Source: Saprospirales bacterium
GTDB lineage: Bacteria; Bacteroidota; Bacteroidia; Chitinophagales; Saprospiraceae
NCBI GenBank assembly: GCA_003448025.1
Contig: DLXL01000628.1
Span: 1-10,661 of the forward strand
Reading direction: 5' to 3'
Length of the DNA stretch: 10,661 nt
Each line of letters starts with the position of its first letter. Within the stretch, counting starts at the first letter, position 1. Position numbers and translations under genes: made by a program. The notes below the pieces were generated by a model. It was not told the origin of the DNA, searched no databases, and was given only the letters and a program-made list of their open reading frames with translations. Below are positions 1-6,618 of the stretch, piece after piece.

Positions 1-93
1 CATTGACTCATTCAAAAAAAATCACCCAAGACTTATTCAGAACAAACCAGATTCCCCCTGGAAATAGCAGAAAAGCCCCTTACAGTTGGGGAA

Positions 94-777
94 ATGGTAG
101 TAGCAGATTACCGCAAAGCAGAAGTATTCAGAAAATTTGGGATTGACTACTGCTGCGGAGGCAAAAAGCCGCTCGCAGATGTGTGCAGGCAAAAACAGCT
201 GGACCTTCAAACGGTACAACAAGCCCTTGATGCCATAGACAAACAACCCGCAGCGCCCCATCAGAATTTTACTGATTTGCCGCTTGATATGCTGGTAGAT
301 CATATTGTTACCCGGCACCATCAGTACGTGGAAGCCTCCTTACCGGTGCTTGATGAACTTACCGCCAAGGTTGCCCGGGTACACGGAGAGCGGCATCCGG
401 AACTGATGGATATTGCCCGCCAATACCTGGCAGTGGCGCAGGAGTTGCGGATGCACATGCACAAGGAAGAGCGGGTACTCTTTCCTTATATTCGACAAAT
501 GGAGCAGTCAAGGAGAACCAACAGCCCCAGGCCTGTTCCAGTGTTTGGTTCTGTAGCTAATCCAATCCACATGATGGAGGCAGAGCATGAATCGGCAGGG
601 GAGGCTATGGAAGCCATCCGAAAGCTGAGCAATCAGTATACGCCACCACAGGATGCCTGCACTTCCTACCGGGTGTTATTTGCCAAACTGCAGGAATTTG
701 AACAGGATTTGCATCAGCATGTACACCTGGAAAACAACATTCTTTTCCCCAAAGCCAAATCACTGGAGATGAACTAA
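94..777 (+). CDS. ric: Iron-sulfur cluster repair di-iron protein Ric (YtfE/ScdA/DnrN family)
   Basis: The 227-residue product matches the Ric family, which repairs Fe-S clusters damaged by nitric oxide or oxidative stress in the cytoplasm. Seen: the N-terminal ScdA_N domain with the GIDYCCGGKKPL motif (C20, C21), then two hemerythrin-like blocks with candidate di-iron ligands H70, H75, H76, H121, H123, E126 and H159, H165, H207, H211, E213. The family normally has a TVGE-type sequence before this ATG. Here that sequence (LTVGE) is encoded in frame just upstream at about 79-93, so the ATG at 94 probably cuts the domain short. The frame is open from 7 (stop TGA at 4-6) but holds no ATG, GTG or TTG. 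CTG at 58 would give 239 residues, close to the usual length; ATT at 10 is another option. Family assignment is secure; the start is not. Location beside a nos cluster fits a nitrogen-oxide stress role (inference). Confidence 0.93.
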   Translation: MVVADYRKAEVFRKFGIDYCCGGKKPLADVCRQKQLDLQTVQQALDAIDKQPAAPHQNFTDLPLDMLVDHIVTRHHQYVEASLPVLDELTAKVARVHGERHPELMDIARQYLAVAQELRMHMHKEERVLFPYIRQMEQSRRTNSPRPVPVFGSVANPIHMMEAEHESAGEAMEAIRKLSNQYTPPQDACTSYRVLFAKLQEFEQDLHQHVHLENNILFPKAKSLEMN

Positions 778-782
778 ATTTG
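775..782 (+). promoter_or_regulatory. Possible Bacteroidota -7 promoter element upstream of the GH20 gene
   Basis: TAAATTTG fits the TAnnTTTG -7 consensus of Bacteroidota sigma-ABfr promoters and overlaps the ric stop codon. Transcription would begin near 787-790, leaving about 45 nt of leader before the ATG at 835. That agrees with 835, not 787, as the start. No convincing -33 TTTG was found at the usual distance, so the call is tentative. Confidence 0.35.
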
Positions 783-834
783 GGTCATGAGTTTGGCGTA
801 TTTTAGCCGCAAGAATCAGTCTAAATCCTCCTTC

Positions 835-3396
835 ATGCGGATACTTACCCTGCTCCTTTTACTGCTCTCCGGAGCTGCTTTTGCCCAAAAACAGGATCGT
901 TTTCCGGCATCCTCATTAAAAATTTACTGGCAACTCATCACCAATCAACATGAAAAACCTGGTCAGCACCTGGCGCGATTCACCTTGTTGAACACACACT
1001 ATAAAACAGCACTTCCAGCCCAGGGATGGACCATTTATTACAATGGCGGACGCGATGTATTGCAGGTATTACCGGGTAGTGGCTTGCTCACGGAAAGAAT
1101 TCATGGAGATTTGTTTCGGCTATATCCCGGTCCGGAATTTAAAGGATTAGCTCCGGGAAAGAATATCATCGTGGATTATGTGGGAGATGCCTGGATATTT
1201 AATGTTTCTGATGCTCCCTGCGGATATTATCTGGTTTGGGAAGATACCCCTGATGTTACGCATGCCCTCCCTTTGGTTGCACCGCGTCCTCCGGAAAACC
1301 TGAAAGATTTTAAGCGCAGTCCGGATGGACCGGAAGACCAGATGACACCAGAGCGTGTGTTTGCCCAAAACGAGCACCTCACAGATATACCAGCACAACA
1401 ATTGCCCCGAGTTTTTCCATCTCCGGTTGCTTACGTGGAAAAGCCAGGCTTCTTCAAACTGGATGCTTCCATAGCTATTGCTGCTGAACCGATTTTTAAG
1501 CAGGAAGCTGATTACCTCGCTGCAGAAATGCGGCTTTATATAGGCACTGCGCTGCAACAATCCCCGAACAACCCAAAGAGCATCAGGCTCCGTAAGGATG
1601 CTGCTTTTCCTCGGGAGGCTTACCGTTTGGAAGTAAATGCAGACAACATCAACCTTGTGGCTTCCGGGCCGGAAGGCATTTTTTATGGTATTCAGTCGCT
1701 CAAACAGTTATTTCCTTTGGAGGCCTGGTATTCACCGATGTCGGTGATAACTATTCCATGTGTGGAAGTACAGGATCAACCCAGGTTCGGATACCGCGGG
1801 TTGCATATGGATGTGGCGCGCAATTTCCAGACGAAGGAACATGTTTTGCGCATGCTCAACTGGATGGCTATGTACAAGCTTAATACCCTGCATTTCCATT
1901 TTTCTGACGATGAGGCCTGGCGAATAGAAATACCCGGGCTGCCGGAATTGACCACCGTGGGCGTTAAACGAGGGCATACGTTGGACAGCAAGGAGCATTT
2001 ACCTGCCACCTATGGTTCAGGCGGAGCAGTACAAAATCCCCAAAGCGGCTATTATACCCGGGAGGATTATGTGGACATACTGCGACAAGCCAAAAAGCTG
2101 CATATCGAGGTGATTCCAGAGATTGAAACACCCGGTCATGCCCGTGCAGCCATCAAATCCATGGAAGCCCGTTACCGCAGGCTGATGGCAGAAGGCAAGA
2201 CTGCAGAGGCTCAGGAATACCGACTGGCGGATCCGGAGGATCATTCAAAATACGTCACAGCCCAGTATTATACAGACAATGTAATGTGTGTGGCACTGCC
2301 CTCTGTGTACCGCTTTTTGGAAACCACTGTGGATGCCTTGATGGCCATGCACCAAGAGGCAGGAATGCCTCTGAAAACCATTCATATGGGGGGCGATGAA
2401 GTGCCGGTGGGCGTGTGGCAGCAATCGCCGGCGTGCCAGGCACTTTTACAAAAACTGCCGCGCAATGAGTATCAGGAAATCTCGGACTTGTGGCAATATT
2501 ATTGGAAAAATGTACAAGAAATGCTCCAAAAACGCGGGCTGTTTGTGTCGGGCTGGGAAGAAATAGGCATGCGGGAAACCAAACTGGACGGTCAACGCAA
2601 AATGATGGTCAATCCGGGTTTTGCCAATGCTCATTTCCGGACGTATGTATGGAATACGGTTATTGGCTGGGGATCGGAGGATTTGCCATACCGGCTGGCC
2701 AATGGCGGTTATGAGGTGGTTTTGTGTCCGGTTTCCAACCTGTATTTTGATTTGGCCTATGAAAAGGATTTTGCAGAGCCCGGTTATTACTGGGGTGGCT
2801 TTGTGGATGTAGACAAGCCCTTTTATTTTATTCCATTTGATTACCTGAAGAACACCAAAGTGGATCGCTTTGGTAATCCGGTTCCGCCGGAAGTGCTGCT
2901 GGGCAAAGACCGGCTGACCGATTATGGTAAAACAAACATTGTAGGCATACAGGGGCATTTATGGAGTGAAAATATCCGTACACCCGAGATGCTGGAGTAT
3001 CTGGCTTTTCCAAAAATACTTGGTTTGGCGGAGAGAGCCTGGGCTCCGGATCCGGATTGGGCGCGGGAGAAAGATCCGGCCAAAGCTGAAACCCAATACG
3101 AGAACGCCTGGAATACCTTTGTCAATGTACTGGGTAAACGTGAATTGCCACGTTTAACGGCTTATCAGGGAGGTGCAAAATTCCGGATACCAACGGTTGG
3201 AATACAAGTAGAAGATGGGATGGCCAGGGCTAATGTGATGTTTCCAGGGCTGGACATCCGTTACACCACGGATGGTTCGGAGCCTACTCCCGAAAGCCCA
3301 AAATACACCGGACCGTTAGCGGTTAAAAGTAGTATTTGTTTTAGGGCCTTTGACCGGAAGGGGAGAGGCGGAAGGGCTGCTTGGATAAGGCCGTGA
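835..3396 (+). CDS. Secreted beta-N-acetylhexosaminidase, GH20 (chitobiase type)
   Basis: Hydrolyses terminal beta-N-acetylglucosamine or N-acetylgalactosamine residues from chito-oligosaccharides, glycans or peptidoglycan fragments outside the cytoplasm. Start choice: the ATG at 835 begins a classical signal peptide (MRILTLLLLLLSGAAFAQ); the ATG at 787 would put 16 polar residues before it. From 835 the protein has 853 residues. Domains in that numbering: CHB_HEX N-terminal carbohydrate-binding domain about 25-150; GH20b alpha/beta domain about 190-315; GH20 TIM barrel about 317-745, with RGLHMDVARNF near 321 and the catalytic pair D521-E522 in HMGGDE (GAT GAA at 2395-2400); and a C-terminal chitobiase Ig-like domain about 785-853 containing YTTDGSEPTPESPKY. 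The D-E pair is that of substrate-assisted retaining catalysis, so the enzyme should be active. No Por-type sorting tail is visible at the C-terminus. It follows ric by 57 bp on the same strand, with no functional link visible. Confidence 0.93.
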   Translation: MRILTLLLLLLSGAAFAQKQDRFPASSLKIYWQLITNQHEKPGQHLARFTLLNTHYKTALPAQGWTIYYNGGRDVLQVLPGSGLLTERIHGDLFRLYPGPEFKGLAPGKNIIVDYVGDAWIFNVSDAPCGYYLVWEDTPDVTHALPLVAPRPPENLKDFKRSPDGPEDQMTPERVFAQNEHLTDIPAQQLPRVFPSPVAYVEKPGFFKLDASIAIAAEPIFKQEADYLAAEMRLYIGTALQQSPNNPKSIRLRKDAAFPREAYRLEVNADNINLVASGPEGIFYGIQSLKQLFPLEAWYSPMSVITIPCVEVQDQPRFGYRGLHMDVARNFQTKEHVLRMLNWMAMYKLNTLHFHFSDDEAWRIEIPGLPELTTVGVKRGHTLDSKEHLPATYGSGGAVQNPQSGYYTREDYVDILRQAKKLHIEVIPEIETPGHARAAIKSMEARYRRLMAEGKTAEAQEYRLADPEDHSKYVTAQYYTDNVMCVALPSVYRFLETTVDALMAMHQEAGMPLKTIHMGGDEVPVGVWQQSPACQALLQKLPRNEYQEISDLWQYYWKNVQEMLQKRGLFVSGWEEIGMRETKLDGQRKMMVNPGFANAHFRTYVWNTVIGWGSEDLPYRLANGGYEVVLCPVSNLYFDLAYEKDFAEPGYYWGGFVDVDKPFYFIPFDYLKNTKVDRFGNPVPPEVLLGKDRLTDYGKTNIVGIQGHLWSENIRTPEMLEYLAFPKILGLAERAWAPDPDWAREKDPAKAETQYENAWNTFVNVLGKRELPRLTAYQGGAKFRIPTVGIQVEDGMARANVMFPGLDIRYTTDGSEPTPESPKYTGPLAVKSSICFRAFDRKGRGGRAAWIRP

Positions 3397-3427
3397 GCCA
3401 AAGCCTCTCTTTCCCAAGCCCAAATGC

Positions 3428-3446
3428 ATCTATTTGAATAGATTTG
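3428..3446 (+). promoter_or_regulatory. Likely corA promoter -7 element overlapping a palindrome
   Basis: TAGATTTG at 3439-3446 matches the TAnnTTTG -7 consensus of Bacteroidota. It partly overlaps a perfect dyad, ATCTATT-TG-AATAGAT (3428-3443, 7-bp arms). Transcription would start around 3450-3454, just before the corA ATG at 3465. A dyad over a -7 box is a typical place for a repressor operator (inference). A clear -33 element was not seen. Confidence 0.45.
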
Positions 3447-3464
3447 CCTTTTATTTTACAGGTT

Positions 3465-4349
3465 ATGGCATCCCATATCAGACAGTACGAGTTTGAAAAT
3501 TTTATTTGGACCGACGCTTGTCAGCCAACCCATAAGGAACTGACGCAACTGGCATCGGAGTATAACCTGGATTATTTTCAGGTTAGCGATAGTCTTCAGG
3601 CAGGGCATTTGCCAAAGTTTGAAACCCAACCTGAATATAACTTTTTAATCTTAAGGGCTTACACGGCCTCTGAAGAAGACAGGGTGACCAATATCAATGA
3701 GTTATCCAATAAAATTGCATTCTTTTATAATGATAGCAAGGTGATTACGGTGCACCGGTCTCATTTTGATTTCCTGGATGAATTGAGCATGGAATGCATG
3801 CATGCGCAGGATTTGGTACTGGAAATCATCCGAAAGATGCTGCATACGTTTGTGAAGCCTTCAGATTTGCTATCTCGTGAGATAGACGCATTTGAGCAAA
3901 CCATTTTTATTCAGGATTACAGTAAAATTTCACTGGAAGACTTGTATTACCTGAAGGCTGAGACCAGAATTGCTAAAAAAATCCTGCAAATCACACAGAA
4001 CACCATTCATCAAATGGAAGTTCAGGAGCGTTTTAAAACCTCTATGCAGGATATTAAAGACCAGTTGTTGTATCTGATCCTGGTGTATGACGAAATGACG
4101 GATGATGCCAACAGTTTGCTCAATACCTATCTTTCCGTAAATGCTCAGAAGAGCAATGATGTGATGCGGTTGCTCACCATTTTTTCGGCTTTTTTTCTGC
4201 CACTGACCTTTGTTGCCGGTATTTACGGGATGAACTTCGATTATATGCCGGAGCTACGGCATCCGATCGGATACTTTTTGACCCTGGCTTTTATGATTGG
4301 GATTTGTCTTGTGATCTATTTTTGGTTTCGCAGGAAAAGAATTATTTAA
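3465..4349 (+). CDS. corA: CorA-type magnesium/divalent cation channel
   Basis: Member of the CorA/MIT family, which forms pentameric inner-membrane channels for Mg2+ and sometimes Co2+ or Ni2+. From ATG 3465 it has 294 residues: a cytoplasmic N-terminal alpha/beta domain (about 1-115), long helices (about 115-235), TM1 (about 236-254) ending in the signature YGMNF (GMN 255-257), a short acidic loop (MPEL), TM2 (about 267-287) and a basic tail RRKRII that faces the cytoplasm. The GMN motif and C-terminal two-helix layout are diagnostic; the metal it carries cannot be told from sequence. The frame can be extended to a TTG at 3444, but that codon lies inside the likely -7 promoter box, so ATG 3465 is preferred. 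Stop codons of corA and nosY face each other 5 bp apart, so the two transcription units converge. Confidence 0.93.
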   Translation: MASHIRQYEFENFIWTDACQPTHKELTQLASEYNLDYFQVSDSLQAGHLPKFETQPEYNFLILRAYTASEEDRVTNINELSNKIAFFYNDSKVITVHRSHFDFLDELSMECMHAQDLVLEIIRKMLHTFVKPSDLLSREIDAFEQTIFIQDYSKISLEDLYYLKAETRIAKKILQITQNTIHQMEVQERFKTSMQDIKDQLLYLILVYDEMTDDANSLLNTYLSVNAQKSNDVMRLLTIFSAFFLPLTFVAGIYGMNFDYMPELRHPIGYFLTLAFMIGICLVIYFWFRRKRII

Positions 4350-4354
4350 CCAGG

Positions 4355-5122
4355 TTATAAATCCTTTTTGCGGAAAACACGAACAGCCAGAAGGATTGGA
4401 ATCAGAATCCATGCGGTTAATACCAGGGTCGCAAAAGTAATGCCCCATCCGGTTCCCAAAAATTCCCGGTAAAGCGCGCCTGTATATCCCATCAGTGCAG
4501 ATATATCCATTTGCAATAACACCACCACTCTGGCAAGGTCAATGGGGTTCAGTGCTATAAATGCCAGCATAACTTTTTCCAACGGATAGTCGGCAAAACT
4601 GAACATCAGGAACAGTACCAGGGCATCGTACAGCAGCGCAAAATAAAACCATAGCATTAGTGCTACGCCTATACCGCGTGCTTTGTCGCGGGTTAACACA
4701 GATGCCAACAGGGCAATCGCCACAAAACTTACCGATAATGCAATCGCCATCAGCATCAGGGTAATGCCGGTGGCATTTGGCGCAAACAGCGCAACCGGAA
4801 TTCCTATGCCTATCATTACTGCCAGGGAGAGGGCGCCTGCGAGTCCCAAAAACTCACTCCAGATCAAGATACTTCTCCGAATGGGCTGTGCTGCCAGAAG
4901 CTCAATAAACTCTGTGGCGTTGTAAAAATGAATGGTGGAAAAGATAATGCTCACCAAGGGCGTGACAATCAGTATTATATTAAGCAGGCTGACCATTCCT
5001 TTGGTGGCTTCACCGCTCAGGTTGAATAAACCCAGTGAAACGGCCAACAGAAACAGCGTGTACCCGATGACCATCCTGTTTTGAAGGATATCGTACAGTA
5101 CGTATTTGACAATTCGAAACAT
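4355..5122 (-). CDS. nosY: NosY, ABC transporter permease for N2O reductase maturation
   Basis: Membrane subunit of the NosDFY complex that supports assembly of the CuZ (copper-sulfide) centre of NosZ. The 255-residue product has six or seven hydrophobic segments (about 16-33, 43-63, 91-113, 118-142, 150-173, 184-204, 226-248), a cytoplasmic-type basic tail (FRKKDL), and NPIDLARV at 192-199, a motif recurrent in NosY proteins. It lies directly downstream of nosF (35-bp gap), the usual nosF-nosY order. It is the last gene of the cluster in the direction of transcription and ends 5 bp from the convergent corA stop. The MFRIVKYVLYDILQNR N-terminus is typical of ABC-2 type permeases. The alternative of an unrelated ABC-2 permease is made unlikely by its neighbours. 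Confidence 0.9.
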   Translation of the reverse strand: MFRIVKYVLYDILQNRMVIGYTLFLLAVSLGLFNLSGEATKGMVSLLNIILIVTPLVSIIFSTIHFYNATEFIELLAAQPIRRSILIWSEFLGLAGALSLAVMIGIGIPVALFAPNATGITLMLMAIALSVSFVAIALLASVLTRDKARGIGVALMLWFYFALLYDALVLFLMFSFADYPLEKVMLAFIALNPIDLARVVVLLQMDISALMGYTGALYREFLGTGWGITFATLVLTAWILIPILLAVRVFRKKDL

Positions 5123-5157
5123 GAGTGTAAGGACTGAAAATGAGCTAGGTAAGTACT

Positions 5158-5871
5158 TTATTGGAGATCGTTGCGCATAATCCTGGCCAATGCGCGATTT
5201 AGTTTTTCTTCGCCTGTTCTTGATTTCAGTTGTGCTATAGATTGATAAAATTGGACCTGTCCGTCTATTAAATAAAGGACATCGGTAGTCAATTCTTCCA
5301 AATCACTTAAAATATGTGAAGTAACCAGGATCAACTTTCCTTTTTCTTTTTCCGCCAATACTTTTTCTTTCAGTATTTCGGAGGCTAGTGGATCCAGGCC
5401 GGCTGTAGGTTCGTCAAGTACCAGTACTTCCGGATCAAATAAAAAAGCCAGGCATGCACTCACCTTTTGTCGCGTGCCACCAGATAGGGTACGCATGGCT
5501 TTGTGCGCAAATTTGTCCACTTCGTATGCCTTGATAAGATCATCATCGAAATGCTTCATGCCTGCGCCACGAATTTCCCGGATCATATCAAATACCTGAC
5601 CTACCTTCATATGGTCCGGATAACGCCCGATTTGAGGCATGTATCCAATATGCCGGCGGTAATCCCAGGTGCCAAGTATAGACTGACCCCGGAGGGTAAG
5701 GGCGCCACTATCCGGGATGACCAATCCTAATAAACACTTGATAAAGGTGGTTTTGCCGGATCCGTTTGGTCCGATCAAAGATACGGCCTGTCCGGCCTGC
5801 ATTTGAACGCTGACCTGATCCAGTGCTTTTAGCTTGCCAAATGATTTGGAAAGGTTGCTAGATTGTAACAT
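5158..5871 (-). CDS. nosF: NosF, ABC transporter ATP-binding protein for N2O reductase maturation
   Basis: ATPase subunit that drives NosDFY in CuZ assembly of N2O reductase. The 237-residue protein has all ABC elements: Walker A GPNGSGKTT (34-42), Q-loop Q80, signature LSGGTRQ (129-135), Walker B ending in LDEP (D153, E154), D-loop GLDP, and the switch histidine H186 in TSHI. All catalytic residues are intact. Start: ATG at 5869-5871 (MLQSSNLSKSFGK) matches where ABC domains begin. A longer frame to 5943 would add 24 residues translated from a tandem repeat (HRPPSTVHRLPST), which is not protein-like, so it is rejected. NosY follows after 35 bp; upstream a 149-bp spacer filled with repeats separates it from the fasciclin gene. 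Confidence 0.92.
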   Translation of the reverse strand: MLQSSNLSKSFGKLKALDQVSVQMQAGQAVSLIGPNGSGKTTFIKCLLGLVIPDSGALTLRGQSILGTWDYRRHIGYMPQIGRYPDHMKVGQVFDMIREIRGAGMKHFDDDLIKAYEVDKFAHKAMRTLSGGTRQKVSACLAFLFDPEVLVLDEPTAGLDPLASEILKEKVLAEKEKGKLILVTSHILSDLEELTTDVLYLIDGQVQFYQSIAQLKSRTGEEKLNRALARIMRNDLQ

Positions 5872-5874
5872 GAT

Positions 5875-5916
5875 GGTGGACGGTAGACGGTGGACGGTAG
5901 ACGGTGGACGGTGAAC
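5875..5916. repeat. Tandem array of six 7-bp units (GGTRGAC) upstream of nosF
   Basis: Three 14-bp copies of GGTGGACGGTAGAC stand at 5875-5888, 5889-5902 and 5903-5916; the last ends in GGTGAAC. They can equally be read as six 7-bp units GGTRGAC. The array begins 4 bp upstream of the nosF start codon, so in the nosF transcript it forms the leader next to the ribosome-binding region. Copy number could vary by slippage. Short heptameric arrays of this kind resemble the STRR repeats of cyanobacteria; the likeness is in form only. Confidence 0.9.
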
Positions 5917-5993
5917 TTGGTCTGAAGAAATCAGTATGACCATTATTCAAACCTGAATGGTCAGCATGATCAGGTACTCTGAAACCAAGTTCA
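5912..5993. repeat. Nested inverted repeat between the fasciclin gene and nosF
   Basis: Outer arms TGAACTTGGT (5912-5921) and ACCAAGTTCA (5984-5993) are a perfect 10-bp inverted pair. Inside them TGACCATT (5937-5944) pairs with AATGGTCA (5956-5963) around an 11-nt loop that can itself pair ATTCA with TGAAT. The left outer arm runs into the GGTRGAC array and the right arm into a GTCCAATATCC repeat, so the whole 5875-6021 stretch looks like one composite element with inverted ends. No open reading frame inside it is credible. Confidence 0.8.
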
Positions 5994-5994
5994 A

Positions 5995-6021
5995 CGTCCA
6001 ATATCCAACCGTCCAATATCC
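5995..6021. repeat. Two-copy 15-bp-period repeat CGTCCAATATCC at the fasciclin stop
   Basis: CGTCCAATATCC occurs at 5995-6006 and 6010-6021 (15-bp period). The second copy touches the stop codon of the fasciclin gene (TAG on the minus strand, 6021-6023). It follows directly on the right arm of the inverted repeat and resembles the reverse complement of the GGTRGAC array on the other side (shared core CCGTCC). Confidence 0.8.
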
Positions 6022-6578
6022 TATTTAGGTAACAAAACGTTGTCGATTACGTGAATGATGCCATTTGAGGCTGGAACCGTAGCGATGATGTTGGCGCCAT
6101 TAACGGTAATCTTGCCGTCTTTAACACCCATGGTTACGTTGCCGCCATTAGCCATAGACAGGACTTGCCCATCTGTAAACATTTCAGGTTTGAATACTGC
6201 TACTGCCACGTGATATTGAAGAATATCAGCGAGGGCATCTTTTTTGTCCGGTTTCAACAATCCTTCCACAGTGCCTGCCGGAAGTTTTTCAAAGGCTGCA
6301 TTGGTTGGCGCGAAAACGGTGAACGGACCGGCGTTGGACAACACATCCACCAATTCAGCTGCTTTGACGGCAGTAACCAGCGTGGTGTGATCCTTGCTCC
6401 CTACTGCTACTTTAACGATGTCTTTTTGAGAATCATTATCTTGAACTGACGACTGGCCGCCATCCACAGCGGCAGCGGTGTCGGAACCAGCTTGTTGTGG
6501 GGCAGTATTGGTACAATTGGTTAACCAGAATACCAGCAGGAGGCTCATAATTGAGCGAACGAAAAAGTTGATTTTCAT
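6021..6578 (-). CDS. Fasciclin-domain lipoprotein in the nos cluster
   Basis: The 185-residue product has a lipoprotein signal with lipobox LTNC (C22), a polar alanine/serine-rich linker (about 23-52), and one fasciclin (FAS1) domain at about 53-185. The domain shows its conserved blocks: FTVFAPTNAAFEKLP (86-100), YHV (122-124) and the closing GIIHVIDNVLLPK (173-185). FAS1 domains mediate adhesion or protein-protein contact; no enzymatic residues are known for such single-domain forms. It would be exported and lipid-anchored. It begins 40 bp after the nosD stop and precedes nosF, so it sits inside the usual nosD-nosF-nosY series. A scaffold or partner for periplasmic NosD/NosZ is an inference from position only. 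No promoter of its own was recognised. Confidence 0.92.
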   Translation of the reverse strand: MKINFFVRSIMSLLLVFWLTNCTNTAPQQAGSDTAAAVDGGQSSVQDNDSQKDIVKVAVGSKDHTTLVTAVKAAELVDVLSNAGPFTVFAPTNAAFEKLPAGTVEGLLKPDKKDALADILQYHVAVAVFKPEMFTDGQVLSMANGGNVTMGVKDGKITVNGANIIATVPASNGIIHVIDNVLLPK

Positions 6579-6618
6579 ACTAAGGTGATTTTAATAGTGA
6601 ACAGAGCATGTCCTGCCT

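Noticed and set aside
3..15. Possible FNR/CRP-type site TTGACTCATTCAA upstream of ric
   Set aside because: The TTGA and TCAA half-sites are 5 bp apart where FNR boxes have 6, and the inner bases do not match.
1147..3125. Reading frames on the opposite strand within the hexosaminidase gene
   Set aside because: They show no recognisable domains or signals and lie entirely within a well-supported GH20 coding region.
3444..3464. TTG start for corA
   Set aside because: The codon lies within the likely -7 promoter element; ATG at 3465 follows at a sensible distance.
4347..4357. TAACCAGGTTA palindrome between corA and nosY as a bidirectional terminator
   Set aside because: It is made by the two facing stop codons, has a 1-nt centre that cannot form a hairpin loop, and lacks GC-rich arms.
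5872..5943. N-terminal extension of nosF by 24 residues
   Set aside because: It is a translation of the tandem GGTRGAC array and gives HRPPSTVHRLPST-like sequence; ABC domains begin at the ATG at 5871.
5875..6021. CRISPR array
   Set aside because: Units are 7-15 bp with no spacers, and no cas gene is present.
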